64,000 nt of DNA, from NCBI GenBank assembly GCA_022749755.1, contig CM040442.1, positions 5,678,457-5,742,456 of the forward strand. Reading direction: 5' to 3'. The stretch comes from Azadirachta indica (lineage: Eukaryota; Streptophyta; Magnoliopsida; Sapindales; Meliaceae). The notes beneath the pieces were generated by a model. That model was not told the DNA's origin. It did not search any database and saw nothing but the letters and a program-made list of their open reading frames with translations. This document shows, one piece after another, positions 13,238-25,385 of this stretch (its first letter is position 1; every line of letters begins with the position of its first letter). A program made the translations under genes and the position numbers.

Positions 13238-16200
13238 TCATTCATCATCATCATCATCATTTTCTTTCCCATTTCTGGCATTACTGTTAACGTCCGAAGC
13301 AAGCTCAGCTTCAATGGACTTGGAAGGTAACCTCTCGTAAGCTCTGGATTTTGAAGGAAGAAGCTTGAAACGGCCAAAAGAAAGAATGTGGCTGAGCTTC
13401 TCATAATCCCATTTCTGCTGAACGTACACTGCAACTGCAAGGAAAATTGCTGTCACAGGTATGGCTATATCTCCAAATTTGGAGTAAAAATCCAGATTTG
13501 GGTTCACAAACTCATATTCATCGGCAAAGTAAGGATTTGGTATAGGAGGTCGAATGTAATCATATACATGAGAAAGAAGTCTAACCACAGTGATCCCAAC
13601 AAAATATAGTTTTCGAAGTGGCTTGTTATCTATCTGCCAGAGAAAGTTGCCTATGACTTGAGGGAGCAAGAAAAAGTCTTGAACAAGGCCAACATACTCC
13701 TCTAGTTCAGTTACCCAACTATGGTGCTGGTGGGATGCCGAATCTATGTACCTCTCTGTTTGAACTGATCTCTGGGTAGTGTTTACAGAATGAATGATCA
13801 GAACAAGTATATAACCAATGACATGTATGGTTAATGTAGTAAGAAGCACCCGCTTGTCACTTGGAACGCGATGTGGTTCAAGAGGGGCCCTTGAAAGTAA
13901 TCTGATACGGGATTTCCATACCTTCTGCATGAGCCTTAGAGTTAGTAGAAATGACACCAATACAAGGAGCTTTACCGTGTAATCCATCATTTGAAACCAC
14001 TGATTTTTCTCTAGGTTGTATGATGTTGTCCCATAAGATTCAGAAGCCTTTCTCTTGAAGATAGCTTCGGCACCTGTTATGAGGGGGAGACTATACCCAA
14101 GAGCTTGGGCACCCAGCATGACAAGGGACATGAAAGGAATGGAATCTAAATTATGCTTGATGTAAAACAACTGGCTCAAAATGCAAGCAATTGCAAATGA
14201 GAGTGTCACAATCCGAAGAATCCCCTCAATGCTCCTCTGGGAGAGAATGTCTTCCCTCTGCTTCCTGTACATAATAGGAAGTGTTTGGAGCTTAATTGTG
14301 TTAAAACGGAGAGGATCATCATCATTTCTTTGGCTGGCTATGGAAATTTTAGCAGTTGGATTGACCAACCATCGAGCTGTAGTGGGCGGGTATGACACTA
14401 CCACTTCAACTAAACAGTCCAATCCAGCTTCGAGATCCATGCTCTCATATAAGATCTTCCACGAGGCTCGGACATCCCTGCAACCAACTAGATACATCTT
14501 TCCAACATGTGGATCATAAAGACCCTCCAAAAAAAGCACTGAGAAATTGCTATAAGAATCTCCAGCAACCGAGAGTTGAGCTGATACATTCAGAAGGAGC
14601 TGCTTTTCAGTATATTCAGCTTTAGTGTGGTAAGGAGTCTCCTCTTCCTTGGTTGAAAAATTACCTGAGGACCAGTAGCGCCCGAACAAAGGTCCCAGTG
14701 AGAGAATCTCCATGCCAATATCAGTTGTTGGCCAACGAGAACTAGGAAAAGGGTCCGGAACTGCAGAGATGTGAAGTGTCAGATCTTCTGAAAGATAAGA
14801 AAGACTAGATAACATTGCCTCTGAGTCTTCCAATTTGGGGAATTGAAGAAAGGATTTCTTGATGACAGTTCCAAAGCTGAAGGCCTCATTTTTTTTCCAA
14901 GACAATACCAGCTCTATCTATTTTTGAGTAACTATAACGTGGTTTGGAGGTTCTAAAATAATTCCACAAGTCTTTAGGCCGCACGAACTTTTCAAATGAT
15001 AATGGAAAATAGGACAAACTACTTTTATTGATGCTGGAGAAACTGCCGACAATTATGCTTCGTTGCTTAATGGAAAATGACATGGGAATGTACATACAGA
15101 TCCGAGTGTCACAGCTACTCCCTTCTGCATCAACAATTCCAACACAACCAACCATGCAAAGTTGCCCACTGGAAGACTTCCAGAGTCCCTCAGCAGCCAC
15201 AGTCATGTTGCTCACCCCAGATCTATATGCAGCAGTATACTCATGCACTGATGGAGGAGCAGCTCGAAATACTGCAGCAACCTTTGCTGAGCTGGAATTT
15301 CCCCTTCCACTTGTTTCCTGACACTTAACATTCTGAATGAAAATTTTGACATCTTTAAAGCTCCCATCTGTTGCTTGAATCCCTTTATCGAAACCAAATG
15401 GACCCAACCTACTACAGAAATTGTCTGTGCCATTACATTTCCAGTTTGGCACAACAGTTAAAGCTCCGTCATTAGTGACCTGTTCAAGAACTTCACAGAA
15501 TCCAATTCCTTCATAGACATCAATGCCACCGTTCGTGAAGTTATCTTGGTATGGATATGGATCACATGCCATTGAAATAATCTTGTCAGCGCCAAATTCA
15601 TAGCGTGCTGACTTGTCGCGCTGGGACAAAATATGAACCATATCAAAGTACTTGGGATTTGATTTCGGGTTTAAACTGCTCATCTCTCCTCGTATCACCA
15701 TATTTGTCAGGCTGAAGGTCCTTGGAAAATGCAGCACAAGAAGAATTTGATCATCTTGCAAAAGAGGTGGCTGGTAATAATTTGGATCAGAGCCCTTCAC
15801 CCATTCCCATGGATTATTGGAATCGGACTCCCGCGATGGTAACATTGCAGTTCCCAACAAACACAACACCCTTTCACCACCATTTTTCTTAGATTCAGTA
15901 TATATCCCTTGAAATGACATTGAAAGTTGAGTATGATTAGGATATATGTGAAATTGAGGGTTCCCCCCATAAGGCTTCTCAGCAAAAGAGTCATCTAGCG
16001 TTATGCCCATAAATAAGTCCCCACTAATACTTACATACTTCTTCGACCTATGGCTAGTATCAATGTCTGCTACAAAGAAAGAAACTATTTTTGCTGGGGT
16101 TCGAGACGAGTTCTTGGGGATATCCCTATCATCAAATGGCATTATTGGAGCAATACCTGTCTCTTGCTCCCAATCACCGTCCCCTACATTGAGCTCATCT

Positions 16201-16421
16201 CTGATATTATATAACCTATTACTATCAGCGTTCAATTCAGTGGCAGAAGACAAAACAAACCTACATTGTTTCTTCACCTCATCAATCCTATCATACTTGT
16301 AGGTCACACTAGATTCACTTTTAACCTCAGAATCCATACCCAGCGGGTATGATTCAGGAAACCCAGAAACCAAAAATCCATACACAATAGAAACAAGAAT
16401 AACCAGAGACACAATCCTCAT
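13238..16421 (-). pseudogene. DUF2921 membrane protein gene, split by a one-base insertion in an A-run
   Basis: A single-exon gene of the plant DUF2921 family, whose function is not established. The upstream frame (16421 to 14886, 511 codons) starts with a signal-peptide-like sequence (MRIVSLVILVSIVYGFLVSG) and is rich in N-glycosylation sequons, as in a lumenal domain. The downstream frame (to 13238) carries the hydrophobic membrane segments, with the motif ALGYSLPLITGAEA, and ends in a run of aspartates. The frames meet in a run of eight A residues in the coding sense near 14889-14896, where the first frame ends LEKK-stop and the second continues with NEAFSFG. The whole interval is 3,184 bp, one more than a multiple of three, and removing one A gives about 1,060 residues, close to my recollection of the Arabidopsis homologue AT1G52780. 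It is either a recent inactivation, an allele, or a homopolymer sequencing error. No other damage is seen. Confidence 0.85.
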
Positions 16422-17795
16422 AATTCCAAAATCTCAACACTCAAATACCACTGTTAATATTTCTCAACTACCCAACGCTCCTTAACACCATATATCATAT
16501 CAAAGTCAAAGTTTCGGTCCTCACCCGCGAAACTCTACCATGCAATTCATCTTATGATCATCCAAAGAAGACAATGAAACAAAAAAAAATTATTGCAATA
16601 GGCAAAACAAAGCTTAAAGCTAGGAGGGTATTCTGGAAAATTTTCAACTTGATTGATTATTGAAAGACTAACCTGAAAATGGTTTTCTGCTGTGTGTATC
16701 TTGTTGAAAAGAGTTCAGTAAAGATTTAACTTACAATCTTACGCTTGGATCTCTGAATCTTCAGAGTGAAAGTGATCAGCTTGACCACAACTTGGATCTT
16801 CAGTTAAGAAAGAGAGAACGATGAGTGAACTTGAAGTATATAATGAAAGTGGTTTTTGTTTGGTTTGGTGTAACTGTGGAATACTTGTCAATGATCTTTT
16901 ATTTATTTGTTTATTTAGTTAGTAATTTTTTGTTTCTTTATCATGCTTCTGCTTGTTGAGGTTTTTAATCCACCCGCCTTCAGTGGCGTGTGTTAAAATA
17001 AAATAAAATTTGAAAAATTTACCAGGAAAAAACTGCTTAGGTTTTCTCTAACTGTAAATAAATTCAGAGATATTAGTTAATGCAAGATTAGAATATGTTG
17101 GAGAATTTATAACCATTTTCTTGAAATAAGGCATTACTTGAAATATCAAGTTCTGATTTTTATGGAAACTCAAACAAGACAATGGGACAATATTTTTCCT
17201 TTGTTATTGTCTGAAGTTTTACACTATGATAAGGACCGACCAACTAAAATTTAACTACAATTTAATGTCCAATTAACACGACAACAGTTGTCTCTTATAT
17301 AATAAAAAGAGAAGGCAGATCTAGATCTACCAATGAAATTCAATTCAAGCTCCGTATCTCTTACTGTTAGACTCAAATATTGTGTATTCTGTAATTTTCA
17401 AGAGTGATTATGGATGATCTTTCCTTTACTAGAGTTTTCGGTATTGCTGGATGCATGTTTTGGAAGGTGCTAGTGGAAGAAGTGCTGCCACTAAAAGTAC
17501 TTCTCAACTGCATCAGGGGATTATTCTCACAAAATTGTGAGTTTGTCTCGTACTTTTGTCTACGTAAATGTCTAGAGTGAATTACAATCAACTGTACTTA
17601 AACTCTTAATAACACTCTAATTATACATGAGTAAAACTTTAGTTGTAATACTAATAGATATGGTTGTATTAAAAAAAAAAAGAAAAAGTAATTTATCGAT
17701 CAAAACTATGTATTACAAGAGGCATTTAGACAACTCTCTTTTCTTTAATAAAAGGTAAGTTCTAATTACTATCATTCTCCTTAAAGCACACTCAA
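16422..17795. other. Intergenic: DUF2921 upstream region and MOT2 3' flank
   Basis: This holds the 5' region of the DUF2921 gene (next to 16422) and the 3' flank of the molybdate transporter gene (up to 17795). The open frame at 17373-17591 shows no family signature. I see no further gene. Confidence 0.6.
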
Positions 17796-19178
17796 TTAAG
17801 GAATTGAATCATTGTGATCTTCAGCAGAAGATTTATTTTTAGGCCTAAATACGGAACACCCAAATCCAGAACACTCCATTCTTCTCAATTTGAGCAACAA
17901 CAATAGCAAAATCCCACAGCCAAACCCCAATGCAGCACTAGAACCAGTCAAAGAAACAGCAGCACAAACCAACATCACAAATGATTCTTCCTTTGTGTTC
18001 ATATCCTTTGAAGCCATTGCCAATTCAATGCCAGCAAACAACAACAAGACCCCAAGAATCCCAATTGGAAACTGCCCCAAAATCCTCACAAATGAATTCC
18101 CAAATACCAATCCAATCACCAATTTCCCTAGCCCTAAGAATACCACTGCCATTCCAGTTCTTGCACCAAACCTGTATTGCCCTGCTAGCCCACCTGCCCC
18201 ATGACACACAGGCATAGCGCCAAACCAGCAACCTGCAAAATTCATCAACCCAACACTGATGGAAACCCTTGTTGCTGATAATTCTTCACTATCTGGAAAC
18301 AAATCCCCGGATAATTTGCAGACAGCGATCACTGAGTTCAATACCGATAAGGGTATCTGAGGAATTGCTGCTCTAAAAAATCCAACTTTCCAGTCATCCC
18401 ATGTAATCTTTAAAAGTTTGACCTTTGATGGACCGAATTTGAGATCTTCAAAAATTGTAGGATCACGAATGAAACACAACAACAATCCAATTAAAAACAC
18501 TATGAGAGCTGCAGGGATTGCTGATAAAATTCTCAAACGTCTATGCAATCTACGCCTAGAACGAGTGATTGAAGTTTGATCTTCATCTGCTGAATGATCT
18601 TCACTGTTTAACGTATCATCGCCGGAGCCCGTAGTTAAAACCAAAAACAAAATAGCAGAGAGGGCAACAACAAGGCCGTCAAGACCAAGCCACGAACGAA
18701 GGGAAGTCGATTTGGAGGTGACAAAATCTTGATTATAGCGAATGTATTTGATAGCAGAGAAGGCAAAGGAGAGGCCTTGGGAAAGCTGGACGCCGCGAAC
18801 GACGGGAAGGGGAATGAATCGGTAGAAAAACGACATGAGACCGGTGGCACCGAGGAGGAGGAGGGTGGCGGCTGTGCACATGCCGGCTGCGGCGATTTGG
18901 GATGGGGTGAGGTGGGGAGACTCGGCGACGGCGACTGCGGCGATGGACTTCATGGGCTGAACGGGCATGGGGAGGCCAAAGAGAAGGCCAGTAGAGATGT
19001 TGTAGAGGGAAGTAAAGATTAAGGTGGTGGAAAGATCGAGATTGGAGACTAAGGTTAGAGTTAGGACGATGGGAATGAACGTGCCCAGATCGCCAACTGC
19101 TCCGGAGAGTTCGGAGAAGAGGCTGGATTTGCGACGGTGGTAGCGGAGGAGAGGAGTGGTAGTGGGTTGTTCTTCCAT
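17796..19178 (-). CDS. MOT2: Molybdate transporter, MOT/SULTR5 family (MOT2-like)
   Basis: A single uninterrupted 460-residue frame starting at the ATG at 19178. SULTR5/MOT proteins move molybdate across plant membranes and supply the molybdenum cofactor pathway. MOT2 is described at the tonoplast and exports vacuolar molybdate. The sequence shows around ten hydrophobic segments and the conserved family blocks GAVGDLGTFIPI, PMPVQPMKSIAAVAV, GVQLSQGL, FGPSKVKLLKI, IPLSVLNSVIAVCKLSGDLF and GAMPVCHGAGGLAGQYRFGA. There is no STAS domain, which fits this branch as opposed to the SULTR1-4 sulfate transporters. A PLL dileucine-like motif near residues 9-11 would suit vacuolar targeting. By remembered comparison, LCFIRDPTIF and TGSSAALGFGCG look closer to AtMOT2 than to AtMOT1. 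It is transcribed divergently from the HNH gene. Confidence 0.9.
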   Translation of the reverse strand: MEEQPTTTPLLRYHRRKSSLFSELSGAVGDLGTFIPIVLTLTLVSNLDLSTTLIFTSLYNISTGLLFGLPMPVQPMKSIAAVAVAESPHLTPSQIAAAGMCTAATLLLLGATGLMSFFYRFIPLPVVRGVQLSQGLSFAFSAIKYIRYNQDFVTSKSTSLRSWLGLDGLVVALSAILFLVLTTGSGDDTLNSEDHSADEDQTSITRSRRRLHRRLRILSAIPAALIVFLIGLLLCFIRDPTIFEDLKFGPSKVKLLKITWDDWKVGFFRAAIPQIPLSVLNSVIAVCKLSGDLFPDSEELSATRVSISVGLMNFAGCWFGAMPVCHGAGGLAGQYRFGARTGMAVVFLGLGKLVIGLVFGNSFVRILGQFPIGILGVLLLFAGIELAMASKDMNTKEESFVMLVCAAVSLTGSSAALGFGCGILLLLLLKLRRMECSGFGCSVFRPKNKSSAEDHNDSIP

Positions 19179-21495
19179 TAGGATGGATTAGCGAGTTTCG
19201 CGAGTGAGTTCTGAGTTCCGAAGACTTTGAGGTGTTACAAGATGCTGACGAGTTCTTGTAAGATCAGCATTTAAAATTTGGCTGTCCGAAAACCAACAAA
19301 TATTTTTCGTAAAGTTGAAATTGAAGAAGATAATCCTATCATTGTAGATTCGGCATATTCTACGTCCATTTTGTGCAAATTGACGTGGTAATGGATACAA
19401 TTTATATGGTTATAGAGTACATGATACAATTATTGGTGTCAATAAATCACATAGAAGATGGTTGGAGTAAGAGAGTTTGGGATCTTGGGATGGTTGGAAA
19501 GTTAGGTGGATAAATGTGGCTCTTCATGTATTGGTTGAGCTGTGGTTTTCCCTTTCTTATTCAATCTTGTTTACATCAAACATCTTTGGCACATAAGGCA
19601 AAGTTATGTTGGTAACGTGTCATGTTATAATTCGTTATAGACATTTTATCATGAAAAAGAAAATATATTAACTTTGAAATACGTAATGTCAAGTTTGCAT
19701 TCAGTTTTATGTAAATATTATGTTTTATGTTATAAATAGTGTCCTAATAAATGTGTATTAATGGATGTTTACAAATTTGCGATTTATTGACCCAAAGCCC
19801 ACATTGATCAAATAGAAGATGTGAACCTCTAAGGCCCAATATGTAAGACCCAAACTTAACCGGGTAGGCCCAATTTGTAAAATTGAAAAAGGTTTACATG
19901 ATTAAATTTGGCAATGATACTGTTAATTCCTGGGACCCCATATGAGATGGTGGCCATTTGCATAAGAGTAGAAGTTTCAATTAATTATGATAGAAATTGT
20001 GGATAATTTTAATCCTTTTTCCCTATTTTGAGAGGCCAAGACAATTTTTCCAATAGAAAATTGCTAAGAGACACACTTTTTTACTTAATTATATTTACAC
20101 TAACGAAATTTCGGATTAAAGATAAAATAAGAATTATAAATAAACCTATAAAAAATAATATTATATATAAAATTGATGGACTTTAAAATGAGACGAAGTA
20201 ATATATTACATTAAAAATTTTACTTAATTTTTTTAAAAATATATATATTTTATATTTGAAAATCAAATGATAATTAGTTGGCAAATCATTTCTATTCTCA
20301 TGTGTACGGGATGGGTTTATAAACTCTTGATAGAATTTTAATTTTAAAAATTATATTAGCAGTAAAAAAGATTATAATATATATTTATATTTTTGAAATA
20401 AGGCTTCGATGTTGAACTTATTTGTATTGTTTCGTTTTAGTTAGAACCAATCAATATTCAGGAAAAATGTTTAGGCCTACCAAACCCAAAAAATATGATG
20501 GGACCAAAGTTTATGAAGGTGTACTTAGTGCTTAAAGGAACTTTATATATAGCAGGTCTTTTGGCTTATCTTTGTTCTTAGTTCAAACTATACTGCTAAA
20601 ACAAATCATTCCTACTTTAATTTTAAACCCAAAAAAAGGTCTAGCGAATCCAAATACAAACAAAATTGACACCACCCTTTTTAGAACCCCACTTATCTTT
20701 AGTAAGATTGAGTTTGATACATATATTCAAATGAGGTGACAAGACTATATAAAAATAATCAAATTTAATTTATATGAATAATTAAATAATAAAAAAGTTA
20801 ACATTAATGGTTCAATTTTACTCATGGAATAAATTAAAGGGTTAAAATTTGTTTGACTAATATGTTAAATATGTTTAATATGATGGATGATATTTTTACG
20901 AAATCATTTCTCAATTTAATTTTTAGTATGAATATTTGTACATAAACTTGTAGATAATTTTTATCCATCTAACGTTTAATTTTTATGATTTAGAGTGAAA
21001 TTGCCGAAAACTATATACAATATCACATGCCCTCTGAAATATGAAATAATTTATTTATAAAAAAAATAATTTTGATCATAAAAATAAGATTGGAAGTTCT
21101 TTGGGCAACTTGAAACTTGAATTCTCTTTCAAATTTAACGGTCCATTGAAATAAAGAGCTTTGCTTACAAGATGTATAGATGGAATCCAAATATGCAAAA
21201 TAAAGGGTATTTTGGTCTTTTAACATAAATGCCAGGCAGCTAACGGAGAACTTTGACGATGAAATTCGTTCATTAATTGACTGGGACCGCCAATATCTCG
21301 TAGCCGTTACACCCACCGTGTGCCTACGTGGCACCGAAATTCTTATTTTAATTTTATTTTACAAGGCCCATTTAAACCAATTATTCGACCGTTGCCTCCT
21401 CTTCTTCTTCTAAAAACATAGCTCTCTGTTTTTACTAGAACATTTCTAGCTTTAGAACAGCGAAGTAGAAGAGAAAATAAAACTCGTCAGCAACA
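19179..21495. other. Divergent intergenic region between MOT2 and the HNH gene
   Basis: About 2.3 kb separating two head-to-head genes, so it should contain both promoters. Several GGCCCA-type motifs cluster near 19800-19880. A C/T-rich stretch near 21385-21412 precedes the HNH start. The open frames here (19188-19400, 21023-21334) have no recognisable domain. Confidence 0.55.
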
Positions 21496-24418
21496 ATGGC
21501 TGCAGATTACACATTTTCCGAAGATGATATGGTGGTTGACGAAGGACTTGGGTTCCCGAAAGCGTATGCGAAGATCTGTAGAGATCGGGCTGGTGTTGGT
21601 TTGTACAGCAGTGGCCCTCCATGTTGTTTCACTCCTTTCGATTTGCAGGAAGATGAGGTGAGGAAATGGGTTTTTTTTTTTCTGTTTGGATAGGTAGAAA
21701 ATAGAGGAAGTGAGGGAAAGTAGAAATGGGAATCTGGGTCTGTCTTGTTCTGGCGTTTCGGGCAGAACGGTAGTTGCAGTCTTGAGTTCAAGTATATTTT
21801 ATTTTCTTGGAAAACAAACAGAGGAATGTATTAACTTTCTGTTTTGTAGCTAATTTTGCTGTATCTTCTGGTTTTTGCAGACTTTGAGAGCTAAAGAACT
21901 GGAAAAGATGTTCCCAGTTATTGATCCGAGAGCCAAACCAACTGCCAAGCCTAAGATCTTTCTAAGCCTCTTGTGGAAACAACTCAACCATCTTGGGTAA
22001 TTGACTGATAAAATTACACTTAAAACAGCTTAAAAATCAACAAATGTAATAAAATCTATAGCTATACGAGTTTTAATGTATTTCATCCTTCTTGAATTGT
22101 AGGAATGCTGGCTTCGATCCTGCAGTGATTCGAGTAGACCCATATGGCAATGTTTTGTACTATCATGCTGATTCTGCTTCTCCTCTTGCTTGGGATATTG
22201 ATCACTGGTTTCCTTGCTCAAGTAATACCATTTCTTAGCCTTAATATCTCTCACCATTCTATGTATTACACATTCTTATATAATTTTGTGGCAATCTTCT
22301 ATACTTTTAGGGGGAGGATTGACTGTGCCCAGCAATCTAAGGATACTGCAATGGCAAGTATGCAAAAGGAAGCACAACAAGCCTGAGTTTCTTGTTCCAT
22401 GGTGGGATTTGCAGCTGGGTATATCTGTTAACCAGTTCTTATCAATCTTTGCTTCTTCAAACTCCGATTTCAGGTAGTTCTAACTCACTTTCTAAATTTT
22501 GGTGCATTTTGTTGCCAAATGCTGAATGTCTTAACATTTTCTTTTTACCATCTTTGCAGGCGCAGGGCATTTTCATACTTGTTCTTGGAAGGGGAAAATG
22601 AAGAAATAAATGCCTCGCAGACTGTAGAGTCGCATAGTTTTCCACAACATTTTGTTGAATCAAAGAAGAAACTAGGCCTTGCTCCTGCTGGTATTGTTGT
22701 ATCTCGAAAAGACTCTTATGATTTGCCGTCCGCGCTGAAATCACTGGACTATAATAGGCAGATCAGGTCAAGCTCTCCTGCAGTTGGTGAGTACAAGATC
22801 AAGCATTTTAACAATTATTTCTGTACATTGAATTTGGATTTCATCTGATAAGTGTTGGTTGTGTTAACAGCAAGAAGAGTGAAACCTAGTAACTTGAAAG
22901 AAAATGAAACCCCAGACTTTGTTTCAAACCCATATCAAGCAATTGTTGCAGCAAGGGACTCCTTGAAACAAAGGGAAGAAACTCAAAAGATGCAAACAGA
23001 AATACAGAAATTGGATGAGGAAGTGACTGATTTGAGGAGGAAAAATGATGAAGAAAAGCTTGCTATTCAAGACTTGGAGTTGGAGCTGATAAAGCGAAGG
23101 AGGAGGGCAGAAAAGTGCAGGAGGCTAGCAGAAGCACAATCTTCATATAGGACTATGCTGGAGAAGATGATTAGAGATGCTATGCACCAGTAAGATTCAC
23201 ACACACCTTTTATTTAATGTCAAAAAATTGATGTGTTCTATATGTTTATGTATTCAAAAATTGAAGTATATGTGGTATTTGTTTTCTAGGAGTGTCATTT
23301 ACAAGGAACAAGTGAGACTGAATCAAGCTGCAACTAATGCATTAATGGCAAGACTTGAAGCACAGAAAGCAATCTGTGATTCTGCAGAGAAAGAACTCCA
23401 CAAGAAATTTAAACAACGAGATGACATTGAAAAACACATAAGGCCAGGGTGGGAACAAGCAAGGAAGAGATCAAGAATGGATGATGCCTTATTTGAAGAG
23501 AGAGACAGCAGAACTGTTCTATATCTGCCCGGAATCAAACCAAGAACACCAATACACAAAGAACTAAGAGTGTTTTTAGAAGAGGAACACAAGGCATCAG
23601 AAGCTGGCTTGTCTTCAAATGAAGAACAGAAGCATGAAGAAGTTGAAGAGGACTTGCCAATCCACAGAAAAAGATTTTCTACAGAAAATCTCGATTATCA
23701 TAAATCCATCATTGCTGTTGATGAATACCCCATTGAGGATAAACTTAAGAGACTAGAAATTGAGGAGGAGAAAACACATAATTTGCAATTTCCAGCTCTT
23801 CGAGAACCAAAAATAGAGGAAGATGAAGACGAAGATGAAGAGACCAGAAAGCAGCGAGGGAAAGGAAATGTTGAGAGGTGGCTACAAATGCTGTTAGAAA
23901 ATTCTCAAGAAGAGCTGGATCCTCAAGATACCAATCAAAAGAAAACAAGCAGGAGTGATGATATAATCAAACAGCTGGATGAGAAGTATCCACAGAAAGA
24001 AAGAGAGGAGAGGATAAAACATGTTCCTGAAGAGAAGCAGCAGATTGTTTCAGAAAACAAAGTTGGGAAGCGGGAAGAAGAGATCACCGAGGTAGAGCCT
24101 GCCAAGACACCAACAAAGAAAATCAATGCAGTGGAAGGAATTAGCATGGTTGAAGGGGTTGGAAGTCGTATGAGCTTTGAACGGAAGGAACAAACAGAGA
24201 AGCATGTAAAGGAGAAACCATTAGCACGGTCTGAGAGTGCCAGAGCCTTTCGGAGAATTCCGTCTTCTCCATCTTTGATCTTGAAAAAGGGAGTGGACTG
24301 CATACGCAAGAAGCCAATTGTTATGGGTGATGATGATGATAGTGGTGAGTTTCATGCTGCAGGGAACAACTTCATGCATTCATCCATCAAGACAATCAAG
24401 AAAGCAGTGAAGATATGA
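21496..24418 (+). CDS. HNH-like domain plus long coiled-coil protein
   Basis: Seven exons: 21496-21657, 21881-21996, 22103-22221, 22311-22473, 22560-22786, 22871-23189 and 23290-24418, all GT-AG and in phase, giving 744 residues. Residues around 105-160 form an HNH-nuclease-like module. It has IDHWFPCSRGG with the Asp-His pair, then PSNLRILQW with the Asn, then CKRKHNK with the final His. From about 285 to 430 there is a highly charged coiled coil (EIQKLDEEVTDLRRKNDEE, RRRRAEKCRRLAEA, KQRDDIEKHI). The C-terminal half is acidic and low in complexity, with an EEDEDEDEET cluster followed by the short conserved-looking block VERWLQMLLEN. Plants have an uncharacterised family of this kind, sometimes labelled HNH endonuclease. 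I do not know its function and infer neither catalysis nor location. It faces the PPR gene tail to tail. Confidence 0.85.
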
Positions 24419-25385
24419 GAGTTTAATTATTCGAGATTTATTTGTTCATTTTTTCAATTTGTTTCTGTGAGGCTGCCCAAGCTGAATAATTGAGTGAATT
24501 TGCTAAGTTACTTTCCTTGTGTGTATAAGATTTGGATTGTGCTAGATGATAACAGCTTGTTGTTTTATAAATAAATTCAGTTTTAGTGTCCAAGATTGTA
24601 TTTTGTTATGATAGTGTTCCTTCCTACTCCAGTATAAATCCTCAAGCAATTTTTATGACTGTATGTTTCCCTCAGTCCCGTAGTTTCTCCTTAAATTGAA
24701 CAAGGAACATCAATTCTTAGAAATCCATTCTCTGAAGTTCAGAATATTGTGTTTGCCAGCAAAAGAAGTAATGTAGTCTAGCTTGTCAATTATATTGCCA
24801 TCACTCTATCAGGTACTGAGTTCTTAACATATCATGAGTTTACATTCATCACCAGCCCTGGTAACCTACTCCTAAAAACTTTGGAGTCATATATAAGAAG
24901 ATAAAAAGACTGCAAGAACAAGAGTTGCATAAAATGAAATCAAATCTATACAATTTGATTTTTACAATATCTTCAACTTTCGGTAAATTCTAGTATCGAA
25001 TTTCACAGGAAATCTACATACATCAAAAGAATATCATTTTACCTACCAGTACAACATTCTTTATTACAACGTTATTTCCTTTTTGGTAGCTAGATTGCAG
25101 TGGCACTATGAACACAAATGTCTCTGTCAATTTCCTTATCAAAGGTGAGCAGCAATCACAACAGCAAACCAGCTTCTCCCTTTCGAAGACTGCTGGCTAT
25201 CAATCGAGATAACTGCTTATCTATGTTTCAAGCTTATGGTGTCTGAATTATATTGATCTCTTCTTTGCTTATAATCCTAAATTAGCTCAAGGGCCGACCA
25301 CAGTCCAGGTGCACTAGCTTCATCACAACTTTGAGTCTGTAATTCCCTGTATTTTTGTATATGCTATAGAATGCTAAACACTCTT
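24419..25385. other. Convergent intergenic region (3' flanks of HNH and PPR genes)
   Basis: About 970 bp holding both 3' untranslated regions. An AATAAATTC-type signal near 24569 could serve the HNH transcript. I see no further gene. Confidence 0.55.

Noticed and set aside
14886..14905. Independent start of a second DUF2921 protein near 14905
   Set aside because: That frame begins with TTG and lacks the signal peptide. The better reading is one gene with a +1 frameshift.
13195..16302. Numerous 60-112 codon frames overlapping DUF2921 on both strands
   Set aside because: Shadows of the long coding frames in other registers.
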